A stretch of 64,000 nucleotides of DNA, taken from Aphrophora alni. Taxonomy: Eukaryota; Arthropoda; Insecta; Hemiptera; Aphrophoridae. A program made the translations under genes and the position numbers. The stretch is from positions 106,427,797 to 106,491,796 of the forward strand of contig OY740772.1 in assembly GCA_963513935.1 (NCBI GenBank). The letters run 5' to 3'. Under the pieces are notes generated by a model. It was given only the letters and a program-made list of their open reading frames with translations, had not been told where the DNA came from and did no database searches. This document shows, piece after piece, positions 1-9,973 of this stretch; position 1 is the first letter of the stretch, and every line of letters begins with the position of its first letter.

Positions 1-1978
1 AAAGTACACGATTCTTTACGTAAACACATTGTACTCAAAATAGCTGATTTTAATTTACATATATTACACACATTTAAATAATTATTTTAAAATTAGATTA
101 CAATTATATTAAATATACGTTAAACAAACTCTACTATAAGTTATTTAAATAACTAATATTTTACATTAATATCATGCTAATAAGGCTATATTACAACTAA
201 TTGTTAGAGGAAGCATGTAACAATACATAAAAAAAATATATTTGAAAGATAATACCATTAAGAAAAATAAATTAATGGTAAAACTAAGATTAATTACTTA
301 AAAATAAAAACCAAAAAACAAACAAAAATGTTTGTTACAAAATACAAAATAAACATTCCATTAAACAAAACTTGACTTACCTCTCTTCAAAATGCAAATT
401 TACTGCGAGAGGCGAAAATCCAACGTTCCAAAAAAGCTGTTTTTATCTCTCGGTATATTTTTGAATTATCATTTATCTAATTGTTTATTATTAAGTTAAG
501 TTATTTTTAAAAGCGAGAAGCTTATCAGTATGAAAAGAAATTGCGAGATAGTTTGACAGGTTTTTAGTTATATAGTAGTTACATATAAAAGAAATAAGCA
601 ATAATTATGTTTATTATATTTAAGCATTTAGTAGACATGTATACAAAAACAAAATGTGGATGATTATGGACCTTTGTAGATAGATAAAAGATGGTTTAGA
701 CATGCCTAACTATATGGTAATATTTTAACTTAGAAAAGATTAAGTTTGTTAAAACCAGAATCAGTAAATGTGGTAAATTTTGAAATTATAAAATAATTGG
801 ACAAACTTCGTTAATCCATGTTATTATTTCACTCATACAAGGTGCCACACATGCCAGGATATTGAACAAAAAATATGGTAAATTGTAAAACTGTCAAATA
901 ATTGGACATACTTTGTTATTCTATTATTATTAAACTCAAAAAAGTAATAACACGTCTGTAAGTTTTATAAGAAATGTGATAAATTGAGGAACTATCATAT
1001 AATTGGATAAACTTTGTTGTTCCATGTTATCATTTCACTCATATAAAGCATAACGCGTCAGGAAATTGTACGAACATAATTAATAAAAGTTTCCTTAGAA
1101 ATAAAATTGGCATAATATTGTTTTAGTTAAGAAAATTTTAAAATTTATACAGATTTGAACTTTTTAATATTCTAAAAAAGATACCATAAGTTTTGCAAAT
1201 TATTCCATCACATTTACTATACAGAATTGTAATAAAAAACAAGTTGTAATTGTTAGACTAAAAATGACAGAAGATGATATGTGTATCTAAGATTTTTAAA
1301 TAAATCATTTTGTTTAAAAAAAAAGTAGCTAAATATAATACCATGCACTGATGCATACAGACTTTACAGGTGTTTACATAACTAAAACTATTGGTGTTGC
1401 TACGTCACATGCCCTTCTGCAAACAAAGGATTTCAAAATTTAATACCATGATTGTAATTCAAAGAAATGTGCAATATAAGATCCGTGCGTTTGTGTCAAA
1501 CTTGAATACAAACTGTGTTCAACTAAGGATGTAATCATTTTAACTTAACTTTGGGAAAAATTAACAACAGATTTGTATCAATTTGGTAACATTTCAACGA
1601 ATAAAGTCATCATACTCAGTTCTTCACAAATTTAAAACTTAAAGACTCTCAGTTTGTCACTAACTGAAGAAATCTGTTGAAAAGTTATTTTGTGGAAATA
1701 AATATGTTGTAATAAAATTATCTAATTAATTAAAAATCAGTAATGAAAAAATTTAAATAAACGTTCAAGTTATTAATTAAATATCTGTGCGAATTTAAAC
1801 ACAAAGACAATCGGTATGAATAAGAACTTTACGTTTTTATGAAAAAAAAAAAAAAAAAAAATCCATCATAAAGAGTCTGTTACAATTAATGTAGAATCAA
1901 TATTTTAAATAATTTACTGTTGAACACAATTTTTCTACAAAGGGGAGATCAAGTATTTGTGTTGATAGTTGAGCTTAC
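1..1978 (-). other. Mhc intron, 3' of the last alternative exon; runs off the window
   Basis: AT-rich intron sequence downstream of the fourth alternative exon. I see no following Mhc exon, so the next coding exon lies outside the window. It holds a 3-unit tandem repeat (766-1072) and an A homopolymer at about 1842-1860. Otherwise I see nothing in it. Confidence 0.75.
766..1072. repeat. Imperfect tandem repeat, three units of about 103 bp
   Basis: Units start at 766, 871 and 972. Each opens with AAATRTGRTAAATT, followed by ATAATTGGA and an ACTTTGTT- or ACTTCGTT-like block. Two of the three also share a CATGTTAT-TTTCACTCATA block. The units are diverged, so the array is old. It is intronic in Mhc. 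Confidence 0.7.
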
Positions 1979-2082
1979 ATCTGTAAGTGAGAATTCTTCT
2001 GCGTCGTCTACACCGGGAATGGTGACTTTCCCTTGTGATACATTGTAGTAATCATAGATATTGTCCCCAAGGAAACAACGGG
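1979..2082 (-). CDS. Mhc: Mhc alternative exon, cluster 2, copy 4 of 4 (residues ~300-334)
   Basis: This is a 104-bp exon flanked by acceptor TATGACAG and donor GTAAGC. It starts with two bases that complete the split codon from the 99-bp exon and ends in phase 0. It encodes an alanine and then 34 residues, beginning RCFLGDNIYDYY and ending DDAEEFSLTD. It keeps the VSQGK motif found in copies 1 and 2. The segment lies on the lip of the nucleotide-binding region in insect muscle myosin. Of the four copies it looks closest to the form I recall from Drosophila muscle (DNIYDY, then a DDAEEFSLTD end). Only one of the four copies can be used per transcript, because all share the same phases and length. 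Confidence 0.93.
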
Positions 2083-2996
2083 CTGTCATATACAATGAGA
2101 AGCATAACAAGCAAATAATAATTATTAAAGCTTAAAGCTAAATATGAAGCTTATGATTAAAATATAAATGCAGACAAATATAATGATATAAATTGCAAAT
2201 GTTATATTTATTTGTTTATATATAAAACAATTATATCATGTAAAATAATAAAGTTGTTATAATTTATGCAAGGAAGCATTATATTTGCCTACATGATAAT
2301 GATCATAGAAGCAATGTTAATAATAAGTGGGATTTGCTAATTCTCTGTACAGCATCTTGAATTCCTAAACACAAATGATTAGAAAAGCGGAATGTTTTGT
2401 CTCTTGAATAACGTCATCATTAGAATCGCAGGAAGATCAGCTGACTAAAGAAAAGATTATAAGAATGGATATAAGCAGTTAAATATAAGAATGAATAGAA
2501 AGGTAAGGAAACATGCACAGTGCATAGAAGAAGCTTCTTAGAGATAAATATATAATATACAACAAATGCTCACATGATTATAATGTTGTGTTTTTTATCG
2601 GCAGACTTATAGAAAAATGTATAAACATTTTATATAGATTAAATTTGAAACACAGATGGTGTTACAATTGGAAACAACTTGGATATTAAAATTGCTTAAA
2701 TAACAACAAATAATAAAATTAAATAAAAATAATTTCAATATTTGTACCGTATTGTTATTATTTAATCATAAACAAGTGTAAAAAAATTGTTATATTATTT
2801 TTAAAACGCAAACATTATTTCAAATAAAATATTATTTAAATCAAGTTCAATATCGCTCTCAATTAATTATTGCACACAATTCGTTCTCGAATTAAACTTT
2901 ATTGTAAAAAATTACGTTTCACAGTACACTATATAGAATTTGAATTCATGTGAGCATTTTGCTTTTGACTTCGAGTGTTTCTAAGCGAACACTTAC

Positions 2997-3100
2997 ATCC
3001 GTAATTTCAAACTCTTCACCATCGTTTACGCCGGGAATGCGAGTCTTTCCTTGGTTTATAAAGGCATAGTCCTCGATTCTGCTACTCAACAATGTTTTTT
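2997..3100 (-). CDS. Mhc: Mhc alternative exon, cluster 2, copy 3 of 4 (divergent variant)
   Basis: A 104-bp exon with acceptor GTGTCTGCAG and donor GTAAGT, in the same phases as its three neighbours. It starts with a glutamate (split codon) and KTLLSSRIEDYAF, and ends NDGEEFEITD. It departs from the others where they have D-Y-Y: it has DYAF, and INQGK replaces VSQGK. The otherwise invariant VDD is VND. The reading frame and splice sites are intact, so it looks functional but specialised. In the Drosophila gene, inclusion of members of this cluster is tissue- and stage-specific; that this copy serves a particular muscle type is inference. Confidence 0.92.
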
Positions 3101-3453
3101 CTGCAGACACATGTCATATTGAACACAACACTCTACTATTCTAACACAAAAACATTTGTTACGCTCTTGTTTCAGTCGACAGCTGAAATAAGTTCTTTAG
3201 TGTTAAAGACAGTGTTAAAAACATTTATTCGGCAAGCACAACTACAGACTTGAAATAATTTTATTTTCAAACTTTGGTTTTTATAAGTAGAAGAAATTTT
3301 TTAATTTAAAAGAAAATGTTATTTTTGAAATATTAAAAAATTATTTCAAGTTCGCATCACATGAGCTGTGAAGCGTATTTCATCTAATCTATTTAATAAC
3401 GACATGAAGATACACTGGCTACCAAGGATTTTGAAGGATTGGGAAAGACTTAC

Positions 3454-3557
3454 ATCTGTAATACTGAATTCCTCTCCATCATCTACCGTAGGGATGGTAG
3501 TCTTGCCTTGGGATACAAAGTAGTAGTCGTTTATGTTGTTGGAAAGGAGACAGTTGT
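3454..3557 (-). CDS. Mhc: Mhc alternative exon, cluster 2, copy 2 of 4
   Basis: A 104-bp exon with acceptor TTGTTCCCTACAG and donor GTAAGT. The split codon gives aspartate; the exon then encodes NCLLSNNINDYYFVSQGK and ends DDGEEFSITD. Phases are identical to the other three copies, so it is interchangeable with them. The open frame continues past the donor into intron sequence, which is accidental. It encodes a surface segment next to the nucleotide pocket (about residues 300-334 of the assembled protein). Confidence 0.93.
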
Positions 3558-4591
3558 CTGTAGGGAACAAAGGTGATCAGTCCCAATTTCACCTCAAAAA
3601 ACAAATTAAGTACTACGTCTACCAATTGTTCCAAATTTGGAGACGTGTGAAAGAGGAAAAGGTTAGGTTAGGTTTTTTTTGGTTGGTAGAAAATGGTAAA
3701 CAAACTAAGAATATTTTAAAGCAAACCACAAAGAGAATTGTTATTGTTATTTGTGAAACATTACTGAAATATCTCCATGAATTTAAGTACAATAATACTT
3801 TTTATATGTTAAAGTTCTTGTATTGGAAAAAGTTTAACAGGGTTTAATAAATCGGAAACGTGTTACGGAATTGATTTTGACGCTTTTATTATTAATTTAG
3901 TTTCTATTTTATGTAATGAACATCATTATTACATTATCCCCCAAGATATGGATTGGTCTTAAATTTATACACGATTTAATCCTACCGATTATGCAATGAA
4001 ATCAAATTCGATGCTCACTAATTTCGGTATAAAGTGTTCTGTAAATAATTAATAAATAGTTTTATTTGTTTTAAACAAAGCTGTTGAATTATTTTTAGAA
4101 TTTATTATCTTTTAAAGAAATATGTTTTTATGTATTCAAATGTATTGTAATTGGAAAAAAAACTCTGTAGTAGAATAACGTAGAACCCGGATTTACAATA
4201 AACGAAAAGAATAAAATAAAGAAAACCAAATTTCATGATATTAGTAATAACAGAATAATAAAATTGAAACGAGTACAGTTTGCAATAAAGTTTCTGGAAA
4301 ATTTGTTAACAAATTTGAAAATAGTATAAAGTTAAAGAATATTTAAATGAAAGGAAATGGAACAGGGTAAACAATTGTATAATATAGCATTCAAAAAACA
4401 AAACAGTGCAATGCCAACATTCCATATTAAATTCCTGTACATTCCATTGAAGTTTACAGTCTGTACAGTGCCAATGCAGTCCTATGCAAGGCATCTGTAA
4501 TACAAAAATCAATCAATACAAAATAAAAGGCGTCTGTAAAGAATATGAATATTAATTATGAACCAGGTCCTGCTAACGAAGCAGGACTTAC

Positions 4592-4695
4592 ATCTGTTAA
4601 TTGACATTCCTCGCCGTCATCTACACCAGGGATTGAAGTCTTTCCCTGGGAAACATAGTAGTAGTCTGTGACGTTGTCGGACAGCAGGCACATGG
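4592..4695 (-). CDS. Mhc: Mhc alternative exon, cluster 2, copy 1 of 4
   Basis: First of the four alternatives in transcription order. It is 104 bp long with acceptor TTTTTACCCTACAG and donor GTAAGT. The split codon gives alanine; the exon continues MCLLSDNVTDYYYVSQGK and ends DDGEECQLTD, with a cysteine where the other copies have phenylalanine. Its spacing to copies 2, 3 and 4 (about 1.0, 0.35 and 0.9 kb) resembles the compact exon-7 array of the Drosophila gene. Confidence 0.93.
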
Positions 4696-5374
4696 CTGTA
4701 GGGTAAAAACAGGTCTACAACTCAGTATTCACAATGCCAATCATTTTAGATTTTAAGATATTTACATTTTAAATTAGTATTAATTATTTATTTTCGCAAT
4801 TAATGTCAATATACAATTTTAATACACATTTAAAACAATATTTTATATATAATTTAAAAAAATCAACAATTAAAAAATAGATTTTTATCGATTTTTATGT
4901 CTACATTATAACAAATATTATCTGAATGTTTTAAAGTTTAAGGATAAATAATATTTATTAACGATAGTAATATTTACTATCTGATATGTATTATAAGTAA
5001 TAAATTAATAAAAACACGGGTGAGTTAATTCATTATATTATTCTTTATGACATTAATTGAAATTAAATCGCTTGAAAATTCATCGTTTTGTTGAATGTCT
5101 ATTGTTTTAACATAAATATAGGTAGACTTTTCTTAAATTTTACTTGCAGTATTATTCCTGAAACTAATTTACTGAAATAATATTTAATTAATTGTTTTTA
5201 AGAAAAGATACGAGTTATTTTTTTAAACAAAACAAAAGTCAGGAAAGAATGAAATTGACAACTACGATAAAAAGAATATTATAATTACAGATGGTCTGAA
5301 AGTTATGAAATATATTCTGTAAATGTTGTATAAACATGCAGTAAATATTGGATCACTCAATATTCTAACACTTT

Positions 5375-5545
5375 TTATAGTGCATTGGAAATGAGGATAT
5401 CTGATATTGTTGGTACCAGCTTTTTCGACTTTATGTGTTCTGAGTTGTCCAGCACTGCTCTGAAATGGTTAATGTAAGACAAGAGGTGTTTATAGAAAGT
5501 TTGTGTGTCCTTGGAAATCCTAATACATAACAACAGAAGTAATGA
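5375..5545 (-). other. Coding-like open stretch inside an Mhc intron, unknown origin
   Basis: The minus strand is open for about 57 codons and ends at TAA (5375-5377). The central part reads KDTQTFYKHLLSYINHF and later SKKLVPTISDILISNAL, which has an ordinary soluble-protein composition. I do not recognise it and it is not part of myosin. It may be a captured or retroposed gene fragment, or a chance opening in AT-rich DNA. Nothing around it supports a complete gene. Confidence 0.25.
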
Positions 5546-5759
5546 AAACTATTCTAGTAGCATAAATATTTGAATAACTTATAAAATAAAATAAAAGAGG
5601 TATCAATTATGTTTTCTGTATTACGATAGAAATATATACAGCTTGTTTCTGAAATACTTCACGCTTAGGAATCGAATTCTTTACATAAAAATAAACAAAG
5701 AATAAACAAAGAAATCGATAAGCAAAAAAGTTATTATAAGCAAAAATAGAATAGTTTTC

Positions 5760-6250
5760 AGACAATTCGCCATTTTGTTATTTACAAAAAATATAGCTTT
5801 AGAAGTTGTTAAGATATTGATTTCATATTTGTCATAATGTTTTGTCTTTTATATTTGTTTTTGTAAAATTAGTGGTTTTTGATGAACCACTACACTAATT
5901 TTTGTTTTGTTTATTTAAAACTAAATTAGTGGTTTTTGAGATATTCTACATTACATTAAAACTTTTAAACGGCGGCCATTTTGAAAATAATACAAATACA
6001 GTCCTAATTATTTGCACACTTATAAGAAATTACACAATGAATGTGTATACCACATCTGAAATCAATATCTTATCTACTTCAAAAGCTATATTTTTTTTTT
6101 GTAAAAATACAAAATGTCGGATTATCTGAAAACGTAGTAGTTTTGAAGACGTATACATATGAACGTTTTATTTATTTTTATGTAATAATTCCGTCTTCGA
6201 AGCTTGTCAAAGTATTTAAGAAACACTCTTTATTTGTCAAGTTTTAAAAT
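5760..6250 (+). mobile_element. Relic of a short non-autonomous element (family E)
   Basis: It contains AAATTAGTGGTTTTTGA twice (about 5866 and 5924), the first forming a hairpin with AACCACTACACTAATTT. The block shares AAATTAGTGGTTTTNGAGATATT with the element at 35570-35995, and both carry a later ATGTCGGATTATCTGAAAAC-like block. No open reading frame of note. Confidence 0.5.
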
Positions 6251-6468
6251 ATAAAATAAGATATGAAAATAATTAAAGTAATTTATACATATTAAATATA
6301 ATTAGTTATATGTAATTGTCATTTATTTGTTGAATATTACTTTTATCAAAATAAATTAGAAATAAAATAATCAACTTTTAAACAATAGATTGTTAACCAT
6401 CATAATGTGGAAAACAAATGAAAACAAGTTGATATTTTTTTTAAAATAATTTTGTGTGCGTTACGTAC

Positions 6469-6567
6469 CTTTTACTCCTTCAACTGAGCCAGACATGATT
6501 TGGTAGAAAATGTGGTAAGATCTTTCCAATGACTGTTGGGAAATGACACGAGCTTTCTCCAACAGAT
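6469..6567 (-). CDS. Mhc: Mhc exon, residues ~267-300
   Basis: A 99-bp exon with acceptor TTTTTGTCCAG and donor GTACGT. It completes the Tyr267 codon and encodes LLEKARVISQQSLERSYHIF, then YQIMSGSVEGVK, a strongly conserved motor-domain block. It ends with a single base that is completed by whichever cluster-2 exon is joined. Confidence 0.95.
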
Positions 6568-6708
6568 CTGGACAAAAATATTATAACATTATAACGAAGA
6601 AAATAAAATTTATCAGTAAAGGATAGTTATACATCTAAGTTTATATTTTACATAAGTTTTCGATAATATATCGTGATAACAACTATTTAAAAATAAACAA
6701 ATACTTAC

Positions 6709-6772
6709 ATGTTTCAATATCAGCTCCGGCCAGTTTTCCAGAGGGGCCAAAGTGAATTCTGATGAATTTACC
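6709..6772 (-). CDS. Mhc: Mhc exon, residues 246-267
   Basis: A 64-bp exon with acceptor TTCTGCTTTAG and donor GTAAGT. It encodes GKFIRIHFGPSGKLAGADIE plus T and the first base of Tyr267. The opening GKF completes the switch-I motif NxNSSRFGKF begun in the preceding exon. The exon size and boundary match the ancient animal sarcomeric myosin pattern as I recall it. Confidence 0.95.
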
Positions 6773-6858
6773 CTAAAGCAGAAGAGAAAGCATAATATCA
6801 GCGGTGGAAAAATATTAACAAATATTTATTAATAGATTGCAAGAGGATAAATACTTAC

Positions 6859-6951
6859 GAAACGTGAGGAGTTGTCGTTACGCACGGTCTTAGCGTTACC
6901 AAAGGCTTCAAGTACGGGGTTAGTTTGGACGACTTGATCTTCTAGTGTACC
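6859..6951 (-). CDS. Mhc: Mhc exon, residues 215-245 (switch I)
   Basis: A 93-bp exon, phase 0 to phase 0, with acceptor TTATCTTTGTAG and donor GTAAGT. It encodes [20 protein letters not shown] and then [11 protein letters not shown]. The NDNSSRF stretch (239-245) is the switch-I loop that senses the ATP gamma-phosphate. The exon lies directly after the loop-1 segment at the end of the P-loop exon. Confidence 0.96.
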
Positions 6952-7541
6952 CTACAAAGATAAAGAGCCCGTGAGACAGTAAATAAAAACAATATTCTTG
7001 AATTAATAACATATTGTACGTTTAAGTCTCAAAAAACTGGATAGTAATTGAACAATTAATTTTACACATTTAATATATTACACTAGCATTTAAATGTTCC
7101 TTATTTTTGAATTCAAATGTTTTTGCTAGTTTTTGAAATAGTTTATGTTTAGAAGAAAAGCAAAAAGTGGAAGTAACAGTGATACAAAAGTACATTAAAT
7201 CATGAATGTGATTCGTATATAATATTTTATGAATTTTTTTTACGTTAATGTTCTTCCACAAATAAATATTATTACGTCTAATTTTAAAGAATATTGAAAA
7301 ATGAAAAGAAAGTTTTTAAATTGAAGAACAAACTACAAAAATTCTTCCTTCGACTTAGATTATCTTTTAGTGATACAGTACTGTTTAACATACACAAAAA
7401 CATTTTTAACAACTTTTTAAATTCGTGCAACAATATTTTTTCTTTAGATTAAAACTGTGATAAAATCTAAGTGGAAAGGTTGTAAACAGTTTTCAGTTGT
7501 AGAATAAAATTTATTTAACGTTATTTAGTCTACCGACTTAC

Positions 7542-7647
7542 CTTCTTTGATTGAGCTTCATCAACTTTCTTTGTGCTGGCGCCGACAGTGGCGAAATACG
7601 CAATTACCTTCTTCGTGTTCTCAGTCTTTCCGGCACCAGACTCTCCT
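7542..7647 (-). CDS. Mhc: Mhc exon, residues 179-214 (P-loop and loop 1)
   Basis: A 106-bp exon with acceptor TTTGCCTCCAG and donor GTAAGT. It begins with the last base of Thr179 and then the Walker A P-loop GESGAGKT (180-187), followed by [16 protein letters not shown]. It ends in the lysine-rich loop 1 ([11 protein letters not shown]), which tunes nucleotide release rate in muscle myosins. All catalytic P-loop residues are present. Confidence 0.97.
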
Positions 7648-8926
7648 CTGGAGGCAAACAATCAAACATTCATTACTATCAAAGTCTAGTAAGAGACGTC
7701 TGGTTTTGGTGAACGTTAAACATATACATCTATATTACTTAGGTTCATATTGGTAATAAAAACAATTTAAATATATTCAACAAAAACTAAGTTTCATCAT
7801 ATACGCGGGAATTCATAATATGGTTCATATACATAAATAGTAAAACACTGAAACTATTCGAAAATATACCCACAACGGTTACAAAAATGTCAAAAATGAA
7901 TTTTCTACTTTATATTATAAAATGTACTATAATGAATATTGTTTTAAAAATAAGGTAAGAAAAGATAAGGTAAAAAATTACCAGAAAAAACCTCAACATT
8001 CCGTCATGTAATTTCCGTTTTAAAGTTACACGATTCAAGTTATCCAGATAATATAATATTATTTATATTAGAGCTTTTACACGTAAATGTCTAACATTGT
8101 CTCTAAACGTGTTCAAAAGGTTTCAATAAGGGCTCTAAAACAAAACCCGAGTATATATGTCATTACTGTACTTATATATGATTATACCCGTTGTTGTTGA
8201 TACATAGTTACATAGAAATATTCTAGTTTCGGGTAGATAAGCTCTCGAAAAAGGTGTATAACTTATACATAAAAAATTAATAAAAAAAATATTATAACAT
8301 GAAAGTATAATAACTGAAATAATATAGGTTGTATAATTTGATTAGTGGTGTATTTTGTACGTAGAAAATGATTAAAAACAAAATTTATACCGTTACATTC
8401 TACATTCTACCAACCCACAGAGTAAAAAAAATAAGATTTTAAAAAGGTGAATTATAAAATTATACACCTACAAGAAAAATAATTAGGATTGACTGTTATT
8501 AAATCCTGTCAGGATTATTTTAATGAATCCTGCCGTACTAAAAAAATAGCTTAGTAATAGTTTTAATATCGAAAGGTGAAAACTTCCTCAACAATAAATT
8601 TGTCGATATTATTATGAAAACTTACGCTTAAGATTTGTGCGCTAGTTTTTGAGGGCAGATTCATCATTCTAATTCGGGGAACGTCTGGTGTCAGTAAATA
8701 AGTATAATTATATATATTTAAGTTTTTTAATTTGAAATATTATTTAATTTTGTTCAGTATAAGAAGCATTTTGTATCACTTTTTATTATTTTATAAAAAA
8801 TGGAATTTTTTGACTGTTATTATTTTCTTAATATAGCAAACAGAAATGAACTGAATTTACTAAATTGATTCATACAAAAATAGTATCGCTAGTTATATTC
8901 TACTGAAATGATATTAAAATACTTAC

Positions 8927-8954
8927 GTGATCAACATAGACTGATTTTCCTTGT
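8927..8954 (-). CDS. Mhc: Mhc 28-bp microexon, residues 170-179
   Basis: A 28-bp exon between acceptor CTTTTTCAG and donor GTAAGT. It supplies the last two bases of Asn170, then KENQSMLI, and the first two bases of Thr179. Without it the frame between MLT in the 157-bp exon and GESGAGKT would be lost, so it must be constitutive. Vertebrate sarcomeric myosin genes have, from memory, a 28-bp exon at the same place, so the intron positions are probably ancestral. It is too short to stand out as an open frame. Confidence 0.94.
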
Positions 8955-9214
8955 CTGAAAAAGAATGGAAAAAAGAAATGAAATTAATAATTTGTACACA
9001 TTGTGAAAATACATTAATTAGATACAATAATTTATTTTATTTAATAATCATTACATTTATTTCATGTGCGTACGTTATTAAAAAACTTTTGTTACAAAGA
9101 AAGATGGTGTTTCATTAAAGATTGAGATTAAAACATTTGTCAAATTTTACCCTTTCTCAAACTTTTCGTTTTTTTAGAGAACCTAACCTTACACAGATTT
9201 GACTTTATTCACAC

Positions 9215-9560
9215 ACTAGCTGATGGTTCCAGTTTCATCTGGGGATATTTGAGATAGTTTTATAAAGAAATAATTTTTTTAGACCAACCATAATGGTGTT
9301 GTCATGGCAAAATTATGCCCAAATACAGCAACACGCCAATTGTGATCAAAATCAACCCATAAATAACAAAGATATGATACTTGTTTTATGGGTAAGAAAC
9401 ACCCTTGGGAGTGAAACATTTTCAAAACCCTTTCTTAGTACTCGTCTACAGACCTACCCCAAACTATGTTAAAAAATTCATAGCTCTAAGCTTCTTAAAT
9501 CCAGAATTTTGTGATCAGTCAGTGGGTATTGACTTTTATACACATAAATTGATCAAGTTG
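9215..9560 (+). repeat. Interspersed repeat family D, single-unit copy
   Basis: Matches 52,905-53,460 over several hundred bases: CATCTGGGGATATTTGAGAT, then TTTTATAAAGAAATAATTTT, and the block ACAGACCTACCCCAAACTATG. It ends GATCAGTCAGTGGG in both places. Only one of the tandem 125-bp modules is present here. The match to a distant locus shows that this is a dispersed element inside the Mhc intron. Confidence 0.75.
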
Positions 9561-9594
9561 GACGAAATCATTCAAACTAAATATGAATTACTAT

Positions 9595-9598
<4 letters not shown>

Positions 9599-9649
<51 letters not shown>
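9599..9649. repeat. (AT)n microsatellite, about 51 bp
   Basis: Uninterrupted AT dinucleotide run at the edge of the family D repeat, within an Mhc intron. Confidence 0.97.
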
Positions 9650-9652
<3 letters not shown>

Positions 9653-9816
9653 TATATTTATCCAACTCTTTAAACATTGAAGATATGAAATTGTTCCATA
9701 TCACCTCTTTACAATACATGTTTCACCTTAAAGTTTAAACATTTTAAAGTTAAATCTTAACTTACTTAATTAAATATAAATTTAAAGTATTAGCCTATAT
9801 TTTGACTTGTACTTAC

Positions 9817-9973
9817 TTGTTAACATGTTTACGTAAGCTCCGTCAGAGATGGCAAAGATGTGTGGTGGAACTTCATTACGCCTCTTGCCTCTGTATAACT
9901 TGGCACAACGGTTGGTGTATACTGGGAAACGCTTGTAAGGGTTGATGGCGACACAGAAAAGACCGGAGTATGT
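9817..9973 (-). CDS. Mhc: Mhc exon, residues 118-170
   Basis: A 157-bp exon with acceptor CTTGTATAG and donor GTAAGT. It encodes [20 protein letters not shown] and then [20 protein letters not shown], ending [10 protein letters not shown] plus the first base of Asn170. This is the conserved start of the motor core. It is constitutive and follows either member of the alternative exon pair at 12.5-12.9 kb. Confidence 0.97.

Larger units (their letters stand above)
4696..6468 (-). other. Mhc intron before the four-exon cluster
   Basis: A 1.77-kb AT-rich intron. It contains an unexplained open stretch (5375-5545, minus) and a transposon relic with a short hairpin (about 5760-6250). I see nothing else. 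Confidence 0.7.

Noticed and set aside
381..402. A 22-bp stretch with acceptor (CTCGCAG) and donor (GTAAGT) on the Mhc strand that looked like another microexon
   Set aside because: The cluster-2 exons end in phase 0 and this piece would start with TAA, terminating myosin at once.
3533..3847. 104-codon plus-strand frame
   Set aside because: It is antisense to an Mhc alternative exon and its intron, with no recognisable content.
9405..9680. 91-codon plus-strand frame with a repetitive Tyr-Ile tail
   Set aside because: It runs through a family D repeat into the (AT)n microsatellite.
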